Below, piece by piece: positions 56,088 through 64,000 of a stretch of 64,000 bases of DNA. A program made the translations under genes and the position numbers. The stretch spans positions 4,898,001-4,962,000 of the forward strand of contig NZ_CP108095.1 of the NCBI RefSeq assembly GCF_036194065.1, in the 5' to 3' direction. This DNA is from Streptomyces sp. NBC_00239. GTDB lineage: Bacteria > Actinomycetota > Actinomycetes > Streptomycetales > Streptomycetaceae. Below the pieces are notes generated by a model. The model was not told the origin of the DNA. It made no database searches and worked only from the letters and a program-made list of their open reading frames with translations. The stretch's first letter is position 1; each line of letters begins with the position of its first letter.

Positions 56088-56357
56088 TCAGATGCTCCGG
56101 TAGCCGTCGCGGCGGTCGCCGACCTTGACGACGAGGACGACGAGTTCGCCGTCCAGTACTTGGTAGGCGACCCGATAGCTGCCGACGCGGAGCCGGTACA
56201 GGCCGGAGGGTCCGCTGAGCTCCTTGATGTCGGCGTCCTCGCGGTACGGATCGTCTCCCAGCGCGGTCAGCGCGGCGAGGATGCGCATCGCGGCCGGCTT
56301 GTCGATGGCCCGGAGCTGCCGTTGTGCCGCGGTGGTGAACCGGAACGCGTACTTCAC
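56088..56357 (-). CDS. RelE/ParE-family toxin
   Basis: An 89-residue toxin with the RelE fold: YAFRFTTAAQRQLRAIDKPAAMRILAAL (first strand and helices), IKELSGPSGLYRLRVGSYRVAYQVLDGELVVLVVKVGDRRDGYR (central strands with the typical R-G-YR-Y pattern and a basic end). These are ribosome-dependent mRNA interferases or gyrase poisons; the LRVGSYRVAY text favours the RelE side. GTG 56357 overlaps the antitoxin stop (GTGA). All key basic residues appear intact. Confidence 0.9.
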   Translation of the reverse strand: MKYAFRFTTAAQRQLRAIDKPAAMRILAALTALGDDPYREDADIKELSGPSGLYRLRVGSYRVAYQVLDGELVVLVVKVGDRRDGYRSI

Positions 56358-56626
56358 GCCGTGCCGTCACCCCGTTCGCCGAACAGGTCGGCCAGCAGCT
56401 CGGCCATCGTCACGGTCGGCCCACCCTCTGCCAGCACCGCCTCGGCCTCGCGTGCGAGCAGTTCGTCCGCCGCCTCTTCGAGCGCCTGGAAGTCCGCGAT
56501 GGGGACCAGTGCGGCCACCGGGGCGCCGTTGCGCGTGATGACGGTAGCGGCGCCCTGTTCGGCGCGGTTTATGTGATCCGCGAAGTGGGCCCGGGCTTCG
56601 CGGACGGTCACAACGTTCTCACTCAT
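56354..56626 (-). CDS. Phd/YefM-type antitoxin of the RelE toxin
   Basis: A 90-residue antitoxin: the Phd/YefM N-terminus VVTVREARAHFADHINRAEQGAATVITRNGAPVAALVPIADFQAL, then an acidic C-terminal region that should bind the toxin. ATG 56626 starts the module. The DNA-binding fold is the same family as the antitoxin at 34047-34292, but the partner toxins differ in fold (RelE here, PIN there). Confidence 0.9.
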   Translation of the reverse strand: MSENVVTVREARAHFADHINRAEQGAATVITRNGAPVAALVPIADFQALEEAADELLAREAEAVLAEGGPTVTMAELLADLFGERGDGTA

Positions 56627-57147
56627 GACCCGAGTGTACGCGCAGGCGTGTACACCTTCCCTCGGCCGCGGACGGGTTCGACTGCCGGGCGTAGCGGCTC
56701 CTGCCCTTTGAATCGTTCGCGTACGGGGGCGAGTTCAGAGGAATGGGCGGGTGGAATTGCCCGATTCACCGGGTGAAGGGGGGCTCGTGGGGGGACTTTC
56801 GGCGGCCTGCTCGAACGAACTTCGTGAAGTTCTTCACAAGGAAAAAGGGCCGGACGGTCGTGGGGGAGGGCGCTTCGGCGGCGAATCGGGGTCGACGTGC
56901 CCGTTTCGTGCGATCGTCGCGCGCCGCGGGTTCCGTGTCGGAGGTATGGACGAACCCGGGTGGTACAGCGGCGCGGAAGGCCTGGAGGCCAGTTCAGGAC
57001 GGGTGAACAACGAGTCGCCGGATGCTGCGGTTCCCGTTCCGGGCCATGACCTGGGTCACGTGGGCGGCGCAGTGTAGCAGAAGGCCCCCAGCACCTTGTG
57101 AAGGGGCGCACGAGCGCCCCCCTATCGGGTGCTGGATACTCGATGGC
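56627..57147. promoter_or_regulatory. Long upstream region of ndh with several inverted repeats
   Basis: 521 bases with no well-supported gene. It holds a candidate Rex operator (56822-56839), a palindrome tgacc-tg-ggtca (57047-57058), a hairpin ggggcgc-acga-gcgcccc (57103-57120), and an extended -10-like tggatact (57133-57140) that ends only seven bases before ATG 57148, so ndh could have a leaderless transcript from this promoter. A 43-codon frame (56946-57077) is noted separately as doubtful. Confidence 0.5.
56822..56839. promoter_or_regulatory. Candidate Rex operator upstream of ndh
   Basis: tcgtgaa (56822-56828), gttc, ttcacaa (56833-56839). This fits the Streptomyces Rex consensus TTGTGAA-N4-TTCACAA at 13 of 14 fixed positions. 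It overlaps a second perfect inverted repeat, gaacttc-gt-gaagttc (56817-56832). Rex senses the NADH/NAD+ ratio and represses respiratory genes, which suits a promoter for a type II NADH dehydrogenase. The site is about 310 bases from the ndh start, so a long leader or distal promoter must be assumed. Confidence 0.6.
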
Positions 57148-58533
57148 ATGAGCACCACGGAGCGTCCCAGGATCCTCGTAGTAGGCGGTGGGTACGTAGG
57201 CCTGTACGCAGCCAAGCGCATCATGAAGAAGATGCGCTACGGCGAGGCGACCGTCACGGTCGTCGACCCGCGGTCGTACATGACCTACCAGCCCTTCCTC
57301 CCTGAAGTGGCCGCAGGCAGCATCTCGCCTCGGCACGTCGTCGTCCCACTGCGACGCGTGCTGCCCAAGGCTGAGGTTCTCACCGGCCGGGTCACCACCA
57401 TCGACCAGGACCGCAAGGTCGCCGTCGTCACGCCGCTCGTCGGCGAGGCGTACGAGCTGCCCTTCGACTACCTGGTGATCGCGCTCGGCGCCATCTCCCG
57501 CACCTTCCCGATCCCCGGCCTCGCCGAGCAGGGCATCGGCATGAAGGGCGTCGAAGAGGGCATCGGCCTGCGCAACCACGTCCTCGAGCAGCTCGACAAG
57601 GCCGAGTCCACGACGGACGAGAACGTCCGCCGCAAGGCCCTCACCTTCGTCTTCGTGGGCGGCGGCTTCGCCGGCGCGGAGACCATCGGCGAGGTCGAGG
57701 ACATGGCCCGCGACGCCGCGAAGTACTACACCAACGTGAAGCGCGAGGACATGCGCTTCATCCTGGTCGACGCGGCCGACAAGATCCTTCCCGAGGTCGG
57801 CCCCAAGCTGGGCACCTGGGGCAAGGAGCACCTCGAGTCCCGCGGCATCGAGATCTACCTCTCGACCTCCATGGACTCCTGCGTCGACGGCCACGTCGTG
57901 CTGAAGAACGGCCTCGAGGTCGACTCCAACACCATCGTGTGGACCGCCGGCGTCAAGCCGAACCCGGCCCTGGCCCGCTACGGCCTGCCGCTCGGCCCCC
58001 GCGGTCACGTCGACACCGCCCCGACCCTCCAGGTCCAGGGCAGCGACTACATCTGGGCCGCCGGCGACAACGCCCAGGTCCCCGACGTCGCGGCCCGCAA
58101 GGCCGGCGTCGAGAACGCCTGGTGCCCGCCGAACGCCCAGCACGCGCTGCGCCAGGCCAAGGTCCTCGGCGACAACGTGGTCTCCGGCATGCGGGGCTTC
58201 CCGCAGAAGGAGTACGCGCACTCCAACAAGGGTGCGGTGGCGGGCCTCGGCCTCCACAAGGGCGTCGCGATGATCGTCATGGGCAAGATGAAGATCAAGC
58301 TCAAGGGCCGGCTCGCCTGGTACATGCACCGTGGCTACCACGGCATGGCCATGCCGACCTGGAACCGCAAGATCCGCGTCTTCGCCGACTGGACCCTCGG
58401 CATGTTCCTCAAGCGCGAGGTCGTCTCCCTGGGCGCCCTGGAGACTCCCCGCGAGGAGTTCTACGAGGCCGCCAAGCCGGCGCCGGTCGCCGCCGCCCCC
58501 GCCGAGAAGAGTGAGAAGGCCAAGGCCTCCTGA
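57148..58533 (+). CDS. ndh: Type II NADH dehydrogenase
   Basis: A 461-residue membrane-associated flavoprotein that oxidises NADH and passes electrons to menaquinone without pumping protons. FAD-binding GGGYVGLYAAKRI is at the N-terminus, and the NAD-binding FVGGGFAGAETIGEVEDMA is near 165. The second FAD segment is DYIWAAGDNAQVPD. The NAPHA-type quinone region appears as WCPPNAQHALRQAKVLGDNV. The C-terminus is amphipathic, with an Ala/Pro/Lys tail. ATG 57148 is used; the longer frame upstream is non-coding in character. A hairpin follows the stop. Confidence 0.95.
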   Translation: MSTTERPRILVVGGGYVGLYAAKRIMKKMRYGEATVTVVDPRSYMTYQPFLPEVAAGSISPRHVVVPLRRVLPKAEVLTGRVTTIDQDRKVAVVTPLVGEAYELPFDYLVIALGAISRTFPIPGLAEQGIGMKGVEEGIGLRNHVLEQLDKAESTTDENVRRKALTFVFVGGGFAGAETIGEVEDMARDAAKYYTNVKREDMRFILVDAADKILPEVGPKLGTWGKEHLESRGIEIYLSTSMDSCVDGHVVLKNGLEVDSNTIVWTAGVKPNPALARYGLPLGPRGHVDTAPTLQVQGSDYIWAAGDNAQVPDVAARKAGVENAWCPPNAQHALRQAKVLGDNVVSGMRGFPQKEYAHSNKGAVAGLGLHKGVAMIVMGKMKIKLKGRLAWYMHRGYHGMAMPTWNRKIRVFADWTLGMFLKREVVSLGALETPREEFYEAAKPAPVAAAPAEKSEKAKAS

Positions 58534-58553
58534 CCCCGGCACCCTGCACGTCC

Positions 58554-58599
58554 CCGAAGGGGCCTTCCCGCCATCCGTGGTGCGGGCGGGCCCCTTCGG
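58554..58599 (+). terminator. Hairpin terminator after ndh
   Basis: ccgaaggggcc (58554-58564) and ggccccttcgg (58589-58599) pair perfectly over 11 bases, 21 bases past the ndh stop. Confidence 0.85.
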
Positions 58600-58670
58600 C
58601 GTGTCGGCGCCGCTTATGCGGGCAGGCAACGGGGTAGAGCGGTTGGTTGAGCCTTCTGGAGGTGTTCGCC

Positions 58671-59981
58671 ATGAACGACGCCGCTCCGCGGCTGACCGCA
58701 CTCGCCGAGACCCTGCTCGGCGCCCCCCTGCCGCTCCGGATCCGCGCCTGGGACGGGAGCGAATCCGGACCGCCCGGGGCGCCGGTGCTGGTGGTCCGTC
58801 ACCGCCGCGCGCTGCGCCGTCTGTTGTGGAAGCCCGGCGAGCTGGGCCTGGCCCGCGGCTGGGTGGCCGGCGAGCTGACGGCCGACGGGGACCTCTACGG
58901 GCTCCTGGAGGAACTGGCCGGGCTGCTGTGGGAGCGCGAGCCCGTCGCCGGCGCCCCGGCCGCGCCCTCGCTGCCGGCCCGGCTGCGCGACCCGGCGGTC
59001 CGGTCCGCCGCGGTGGAACTCGTACGCCTCGCCGGGCCCTGGCCCCAGCCCGCACCGCCGCCCGAGGAGGCCGTACGGCGCACCGGCGGCCCGCACACCC
59101 GGCCCCGCGACCGGCAGGCCGTCAGCCACCACTACGACGTCGGCAACGACTTCTACGAGCGGGTGCTCGGCCCGTCGATGGTGTACTCCTGCGCCTACTG
59201 GCGGCCCGGGTACTCCCTGGAGGAGGCCCAGTACGACAAGCTCGACCTGGTCTGCCGCAAGCTGGCGCTGCGCGAGGGCGACCGGCTGCTCGACGTCGGC
59301 TGCGGCTGGGGCTCCATGGCCCTGCACGCGGCCCGCGCGTACGGGGTCCGCGTCACCGGCATCACGCTCTCCCGCGAGCAGGCCGCGTACGCCCGCAAAC
59401 GCGTCGCCGAGGAGGGCCTGGCCGATCGGATCGACATCCGGGTCCAGGACTACCGGGACGTCAAGGACGGGCCGTACGACGCGATTTCCTCGATCGGCAT
59501 GGCGGAGCACGTGGGCTCCGCCCGGTACCGGGAGTACGCCACGGCCCTGTTCGGGCTGCTGCGGCCCGCCGGGCGGCTGCTGAACCACCAGATCGCCCGC
59601 CGCCCGGAGCCCGACGAATCGGCGTACCGCATCGACGAGTTCATCGACGCGTACGTGTTCCCGGACGGCGAGCTGTCGCCGCTGGGCCGGACCGTCGGGG
59701 AGCTGGAGCGGGCCGGCTTCGAGGTCCGGGACGTCGAGTCGCTGCGCGAGCACTACGCACTCACCCTGCGGGCCTGGGTGGCCCGGCTGGAGGAGCACTG
59801 GAGCGAGGCGGTCCGGCTGACCTCGGCGGGCCGGGCCCGGGTCTGGCAGCTGTACATGGCGGCCTCGGCGCTCGCCTTCGAGCACGGGCGCCTCGGCGTC
59901 AACCAGGTGCTCGCGGTGCGCCCGGGCGACGGCGGCACGTCGGGGCTGCCGCTGCGCACCCGGGACTGGCCGGCCGCCTGA
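58671..59981 (+). CDS. cfa: Cyclopropane-fatty-acyl-phospholipid synthase family methyltransferase
   Basis: A 436-residue SAM-dependent methyltransferase acting on unsaturated acyl chains of phospholipids. The N-terminal region (about 1-130) is the poorly conserved lipid-binding part. Then VSHHYDVGNDFYERVLGPSMVYSCAYW, the SAM motif LLDVGCGWGSMALHAA near 210, and VTGITLSREQAAYARKR. SIGMAEHVGSARY contains the conserved Glu, and FIDAYVFPDGELSPL follows. ATG 58671 follows GGAGG. Its chemistry links with the desaturase at 5833-6813, which makes the double bonds. It is convergent with the second ABC permease across a strong hairpin. Confidence 0.92.
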   Translation: MNDAAPRLTALAETLLGAPLPLRIRAWDGSESGPPGAPVLVVRHRRALRRLLWKPGELGLARGWVAGELTADGDLYGLLEELAGLLWEREPVAGAPAAPSLPARLRDPAVRSAAVELVRLAGPWPQPAPPPEEAVRRTGGPHTRPRDRQAVSHHYDVGNDFYERVLGPSMVYSCAYWRPGYSLEEAQYDKLDLVCRKLALREGDRLLDVGCGWGSMALHAARAYGVRVTGITLSREQAAYARKRVAEEGLADRIDIRVQDYRDVKDGPYDAISSIGMAEHVGSARYREYATALFGLLRPAGRLLNHQIARRPEPDESAYRIDEFIDAYVFPDGELSPLGRTVGELERAGFEVRDVESLREHYALTLRAWVARLEEHWSEAVRLTSAGRARVWQLYMAASALAFEHGRLGVNQVLAVRPGDGGTSGLPLRTRDWPAA

Positions 59982-60045
59982 GCGGTGCGGCCGTGGCTGT
60001 GGCTGCGGCTGTAGCCGTTCCTGCGGCCCGTGGCCGGCGTACGGG

Positions 60046-60078
60046 AAGGGCCCCGCGGCGTTCGGCCGCGGGGCCCTT
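60046..60078. terminator. Bidirectional terminator between cfa and ABC permease
   Basis: aagggccccgcgg (60046-60058) and ccgcggggccctt (60066-60078) form a perfect 13-bp stem with a seven-base loop between convergent genes. Confidence 0.88.
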
Positions 60079-60113
60079 CTGTCGTGTCGTCTCGTCCGGC
60101 CGCCGCCGGCGTG

Positions 60114-62660
60114 CTACTCGGTCTTGATGGCCGTCAGCATGTTGAGGCGGGCGGCGCTGCGGGCGGGCCACATGGCGGCGAGCACGCCCACCAGCGCGGC
60201 CAGCAGCAGGAAGATGCCGATCCGGTCGAAGGGGATCACGAGCGCGTAGCCGGGGATCTCGTTCTTGATGGTCTGGCCGATCGCCCAGGCGAGGAAGGTG
60301 CCCAGGCCCACGCCGATGACCGCGCCGAACAGCGAGATGGCCACGGCCTCCAGGCGGATCATGTTCTTGACCCGGGCCCGGTCGAGGCCGATCGCCCGCA
60401 GCATGCCGATCTCCTGCTGGCGCTCGAACACCGACATCGCGAGGGTGTTGACGACACCGAGGACGGCGATCAGCAGGGCCATGCCGAGCAGGCCGTACAT
60501 GATGTTCAGCATCAGGTTGATGATGCCGCCGAAGGTGTTCCGGATGTCCGTCTGGTCCTGGACGCTGATGGCCGGGTTGCTGCCGAGCGCGTCGACGATC
60601 TTCTGCTCGTTGGCAGAGGTCTCGCCGCCGTCCATCTTCACGAAGACCTCGCGGACCGTGGGGCGCTCGCCGCCGGCGTGCCGGTCGAGGATCTTGGCGT
60701 CCATCACGTACGGGGAGACGAACTCGTTGCCCTTGTAGACCGCGCCGACGGTCAGCGTCTCCTTCTTCTTGTCGTCGAACTTCGCCTCGAAGGTCTCGCC
60801 GACGGTCAGGCCCGCCTTCTTCGCGGTCTTGTCGTCGACGGCGACCTTGCCCTCGGCCAGCGAGGCCGTGGAGCCGCTGAGGACCTCCAGCTTGAGCAGC
60901 TGGTCGATGTCCTTCGGGGTGACGCCCGAGGCGGAGTGGTAGACGTCGTTGCCGGTCATGAAGTAGCCGGGCTGCTGACCGCTGACGGCCTTGACGCCCG
61001 GGGCCTTCTCCAGTGCGGTCAGCACCGACTTGTCGAGGCTCTCGCCGCTGGCCATGGTGACCATGTAGTCGGCCTTGATCACGTCGGTGGTCATCCGGTC
61101 GACGGCCTTGCCGACGGTGACGCCGAGCACGGTGAGGCCGGTGACCAGGGTCAGGCCGATGGCCAGCGAGGCGGCGGTGACGCCGGTGCGGCGGGGGTTG
61201 CGCACGGCGTTCTGCGCGGCGAGCTTGCCGGCGACGCCGAACACCCGCTGGAGCAGCGGCCGGACGGCGGCGATGAACGGGCGGGACAGCATCGGGATCA
61301 GGACGATGATGCCGATCAGCGCGAGGAACGCGCCGAAGCCGATCGTCATGCGGCCGTCGGAGCCCTGGCCGGCGCCGACGGCGACCGCGCCGAGGCCCAG
61401 CAGGGTCAGGACCCCGCCGATGCTGTTGCGCAGCACCAGGGACTTCATGCTGGCCGGCAGGTGGGCGCTGCCCATCGCGGCGACCGGGGCGATCTTCGCG
61501 GTGCGGCGGGCGGGCAGCCAGGCGGCGAGCATCGTGACGACGACGCCGATGACCAGGGCGGTGACGATCGTGGTCGGGGCGATGACCAGCGGGCCGTTCG
61601 GGATCTTGGCGCCGAAGGTGCCCATCGCGGAGCGCAGGCCGATCGCGAGGCCGAGGCCGGCGAGGAAGCCGACGACGGAGGAGATGACGCCGACGATGAA
61701 GGCCTCGCTGAGCACGGAGCGCTTGACCTGGCTGCGGGAGGCGCCGACGGCGCGCAGCAGCGCGAGCTCCTTGGTGCGCTGGGCGACCAGCATGGTGAAG
61801 GTGTTGTAGATCAGGAAGATGCCGACGAAGAGCGCGATGGCGGCGAAGGCGAGCAGCACCTGGTTCATGCCGCTCATGCCCTCTTCGATGTCCTTCGCGT
61901 TGCGCTCGGCGAGCGCGGCGCCGGTCTCGGCGGTGGCGTTCTCGCCGACCAGCGGCTTGACCTCGGCGAGCAGCCGGTCCGCGTTCGCGCCGGCCTTGGC
62001 GGCGACGGAGAGCTCGGTGTAGTAGCCGGGCTGCAGGTAGAGCTTCTGCGCGACCGGGGTGTCGAACAGCACCAGGCTGCCGCCGGCGTTGACCTGACCG
62101 TCCTCGGTGGTGAAGACACCGGCGAGGGTGTACTCCTTCACCGGGCCGTTGGTGGCGACGCGGACCTTGTCGCCGACCGTGTAGTCACCCGCGGAGGCGC
62201 TGTCCTTGTCGAGGGCGATCTGGTCGGCGGAGGTCGGGCCGTTGCCGTCGGTGAAGTCGTAGCGCGGGTCCTTGCCGTCCTTGGCGGGGGCGAAGTTGGA
62301 GCCGTTGTTGGCCCAGCCGTTGCCGATCAGCTTGCCCTTGGCGTCGGCGACGCCGGCGAAGCCGCTCACCCGGCCGGAGACGGAGTCGACGCCGTTCAGG
62401 GCGGCGACCTTGTCGAGCGTCTTCTGGCTGACGCCGGGCTCGCCCTTCTTGCCGTTCTCGTCGCGGGGGCTGCCGTACGAGGTGACGGAGACGGCGACGC
62501 CGTCGTAGCTCTTGGCGGACTGGCCGCTGAGGGCCTTGCCGAGGGTGTCGGTGAAGACGAGGGTGCCGGAGACGAAGGCGACGCCGAGGACGACGGCGAG
62601 CACCGTCATCAACAGCCGGGCCTTGTGCGCGAGCACGTTGCGCAGCGCGGTACGGAACAT
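60114..62660 (-). CDS. FtsX-like ABC transporter permease, 848 aa
   Basis: Same architecture as the permease at 27795-30371. A span lies at about 16-38, then a MacB-PCD-like external domain to about 265, then three spans with AQRTKELALLRAVGASRSQV. A middle pair of spans and a second external domain follow, then the final three spans with FERQQEIGMLRAIGLDRARV, ending LNMLTAIKTE. ATG 62660 is at the head of the frame. It is transcribed behind its ATPase (59-base gap). It differs from the first permease in external-domain sequence, so substrates or partners probably differ. Function unknown beyond mechanotransmission-type ABC transport. Confidence 0.93.
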   Translation of the reverse strand: MFRTALRNVLAHKARLLMTVLAVVLGVAFVSGTLVFTDTLGKALSGQSAKSYDGVAVSVTSYGSPRDENGKKGEPGVSQKTLDKVAALNGVDSVSGRVSGFAGVADAKGKLIGNGWANNGSNFAPAKDGKDPRYDFTDGNGPTSADQIALDKDSASAGDYTVGDKVRVATNGPVKEYTLAGVFTTEDGQVNAGGSLVLFDTPVAQKLYLQPGYYTELSVAAKAGANADRLLAEVKPLVGENATAETGAALAERNAKDIEEGMSGMNQVLLAFAAIALFVGIFLIYNTFTMLVAQRTKELALLRAVGASRSQVKRSVLSEAFIVGVISSVVGFLAGLGLAIGLRSAMGTFGAKIPNGPLVIAPTTIVTALVIGVVVTMLAAWLPARRTAKIAPVAAMGSAHLPASMKSLVLRNSIGGVLTLLGLGAVAVGAGQGSDGRMTIGFGAFLALIGIIVLIPMLSRPFIAAVRPLLQRVFGVAGKLAAQNAVRNPRRTGVTAASLAIGLTLVTGLTVLGVTVGKAVDRMTTDVIKADYMVTMASGESLDKSVLTALEKAPGVKAVSGQQPGYFMTGNDVYHSASGVTPKDIDQLLKLEVLSGSTASLAEGKVAVDDKTAKKAGLTVGETFEAKFDDKKKETLTVGAVYKGNEFVSPYVMDAKILDRHAGGERPTVREVFVKMDGGETSANEQKIVDALGSNPAISVQDQTDIRNTFGGIINLMLNIMYGLLGMALLIAVLGVVNTLAMSVFERQQEIGMLRAIGLDRARVKNMIRLEAVAISLFGAVIGVGLGTFLAWAIGQTIKNEIPGYALVIPFDRIGIFLLLAALVGVLAAMWPARSAARLNMLTAIKTE

Positions 62661-62719
62661 GGTGGAGGAGTCCAGAAAGTCGAGGTGGGCCGGAGCAGGA
62701 GGCGGGGGCGGGGCAGGCC

Positions 62720-63490
62720 TCAGCTGGTGCGGCCCTTGGCGTCGAAGGCCTTCATGCGGTCGAGCACGCCGTCGGCGGTCGGGCGGAGCATCTCGTCGAC
62801 GATCCGGCCGTCGGCGAGGAAGATGACGCGGTCCGCGTAGGAGGCGGCGACCGGGTCGTGGGTGACCATGACGACGGTCTGGCCGAGCTCGCGCACGGAG
62901 TTGCGCAGGAAGCCGAGGACCTCGGCGCCGGAGCGGGAGTCCAGGTTTCCGGTGGGCTCGTCACCGAAGATGATCTCCGGCTTGGAGGCGAGGGCGCGGG
63001 CGACCGCGACGCGCTGCTGCTGGCCGCCGGAGAGCTGGGTCGGCCGGTGGCTGAGGCGCCCGGACAGGCCGACCATCTCGATGACCTTGTCCAGCCACTG
63101 CTTGTCGGGCTTGCGGCCGGCGATGTCCATGGGGAGCGTGATGTTCTCCAGGGCGGTCAGGGTCGGCAGCAGGTTGAACGCCTGGAAGATGAAGCCGATC
63201 TTGTCCCGGCGGAGCTGGGTGAGCTGCTTGTCCTTGAGGGAGCCGAGCTCGGTCTCGCCGATGCGGACCGAGCCGGCGGAGAAGGTGTCCAGGCCGGCGA
63301 CGCAGTGCATCAGCGTCGACTTGCCGGAACCGGAGGGGCCCATGATCGCGGTGAACTGCCCCTGGACGAAGTCCACGGAGACGTTGTCGAGGGCGACCAC
63401 CTGGGTCTCGCCCTGCCCGTACACCTTGGACAGCTGCGTGGCACGGGCGGCCACGGCGGTGGTGTGGGGGGCGAGGTTCATGGTGGTCAC
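62720..63490 (-). CDS. ABC transporter ATP-binding protein (MacB/LolD type), paralogue
   Basis: A 256-residue ATPase nearly identical in its core to the one at 27010-27798: GPSGSGKSTLMHC (Walker A), FIFQAFNLLPT, ENITLPMDIAGRKPD, LSGGQQQRVAVARAL, EIIFGDEPTGNLDS, VMVTHDPVAASYADRV, and an end of MKAFDAKGRTS against MKDFDARGRTS in the paralogue. GTG 63490 follows AGGAG by six bases; ATG 63481 is also in frame but badly spaced. The pair of transporters is a duplicated module now 33 kb apart. Confidence 0.95.
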   Translation of the reverse strand: MTTMNLAPHTTAVAARATQLSKVYGQGETQVVALDNVSVDFVQGQFTAIMGPSGSGKSTLMHCVAGLDTFSAGSVRIGETELGSLKDKQLTQLRRDKIGFIFQAFNLLPTLTALENITLPMDIAGRKPDKQWLDKVIEMVGLSGRLSHRPTQLSGGQQQRVAVARALASKPEIIFGDEPTGNLDSRSGAEVLGFLRNSVRELGQTVVMVTHDPVAASYADRVIFLADGRIVDEMLRPTADGVLDRMKAFDAKGRTS

Positions 63491-63892
63491 GGGGGACTCC
63501 TGTCGGGCTGGCGGTCGGTCTGCGGGACTTACTCCATCCTCACGTCCCGTTCGCCGCCGCGGATCAGCCGCCGAGCTCGTTCTCCGGCCCACTCGAGTCT
63601 GACTCGGGCCGCCGGCTCTCCTCCTCTGGTATGACGGCGGCCCCGAGGACGGGGTCCGGCGGAGGGGGGTGGCCCGGGGTGGCGCGAGCGCGCCGCGGGG
63701 CCGTCGAATTCCCGTCAATCACCTGGGGGCCCCGGGGGCCTCGGGGATGGGGCGGACCGCGCCTTCTGACGTCTGACGGTCCCTCAAGCGTCAATAAAAT
63801 CAGACAACATCGGAACGATCTTCCCCGATCGGGTGTGCGCTTCCGGATAGGCTCACCCTGCGTTGACTTCGTTGCGCGGAGCCGCCCGCCTT
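63491..63892. promoter_or_regulatory. Divergent region between ABC ATPase and bldA-type tRNA
   Basis: 402 bases without a supported gene. The part from about 63785 to 63860 is A/T-richer and holds the likely tRNA promoter, with a -10-like taggct (63848-63853) about 40 bases upstream of the mature 5' end. The left part should contain the ATPase promoter. No long inverted repeat was recognised. Confidence 0.4.
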
Positions 63893-63974
63893 GCCCGGAT
63901 GGTGGAATGCAGACACGGCGAGCTTAAACCTCGCTGGCCTTAGGGCCGTGCCGGTTCAAGTCCGGCTCCGGGCA
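63893..63974 (+). tRNA. bldA: tRNA-Leu, anticodon TAA (bldA type)
   Basis: An 82-nt class II tRNA. The acceptor stem gcccgga (63893-63899) pairs with tccgggc (63967-63973), discriminator A. The anticodon loop cttaaac sits between gcgag and ctcgc, placing TAA at positions 34-36, so it reads the leucine codon UUA. A long variable arm (tggccttagggccgtg region) and the T-loop ggttcaag are present; CCA is not encoded. In Streptomyces the only UUA-reading tRNA is bldA, which gates translation of TTA-containing developmental and antibiotic-regulatory genes. It is the last gene of the window. Confidence 0.96.
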
Positions 63975-64000
63975 CGCTCCGCTTCCTTCCCTCCCGTGCG

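Noticed and set aside
57096..57140. ttgtga (57096-57101) as a -35 box for the -10-like element before ndh
   Set aside because: The spacing to the -10-like tggatact is more than 30 bases, too long for a normal promoter.
60030..62840. A long plus-strand frame opposite the second ABC permease
   Set aside because: Shadow frame with Asp/Gly/Val-rich composition; the permease on the other strand has clear FtsX motifs.

Overview
The window looks like a piece of a Streptomyces chromosome. Support: very high GC with strong third-position GC bias, GTG/TTG starts, GTGA/ATGA overlaps, a tRNA-Leu with anticodon TAA (the bldA type) at the right edge, a ydaO-type riboswitch in front of a resuscitation-promoting-factor gene, and the block enolase / divIC / DUF501 / exopolyphosphatase. 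From memory the core order resembles the S. coelicolor region from roughly SCO3089 (ABC transporter) to SCO3129 (TetR); this was not checked by a search.

Layout, left to right. 1-5.0 kb: three tandem paralogous secreted FG-GAP/VCBS repeat proteins (the first cut by the window edge), each with a strong hairpin near its 3' end where visible. 5.2-9.9 kb: a TetR regulator translationally coupled to a fatty-acid desaturase, divergent from ppc. 10.0-14.3 kb: a housekeeping run on the minus strand, tRNA-Gln > glmU > prs > rplY > pth. 14.5 kb: an orphan histidine kinase. 16.1-20.7 kb: a compact conflict cluster with a YwqJ deaminase plus SUKH-3 protein on one strand, and on the other a WHH nuclease fused to SUKH-1 followed by a 785-residue protein that joins a YrhB-like domain, a collagen-like tract, a zinc deaminase domain and SUKH-4. 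This is the most unusual system here. 20.9-26.7 kb: a coiled-coil protein, an alpha/beta hydrolase divergent from a CGNR regulator, a TIG-domain membrane protein and a DHA2 efflux pump.

27.0-34.3 kb: a MacB/FtsX-like ABC transporter; a DUF2079 membrane protein in an operon with an ECF sigma factor and a small membrane protein; and a PIN/Phd toxin-antitoxin pair. 34.5-43.0 kb: mfd, a secreted HNH nuclease lipoprotein, two paralogous lipoproteins and a lone N6-type DNA methylase with an altered catalytic motif. 43.1-49.8 kb: a membrane protein and Ser/Thr kinase operon, a SurA-like lipoprotein with mazG, and a flavohaemoglobin divergent from a cytochrome P450. 50-56 kb: two Rpf/LysM cell-wall hydrolases, then eno-divIC-DUF501-ppx. 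56-64 kb: a RelE/Phd pair, ndh with a candidate Rex operator far upstream, cfa, a second FtsX-like ABC transporter paralogous to the first, and bldA.

Three copies of a roughly 112-bp palindromic element lie in three convergent intergenic gaps (15.9, 21.9 and 30.7 kb). The second is followed by a 40-bp tandem array. No insertion sequence, prophage, CRISPR array or origin was seen.
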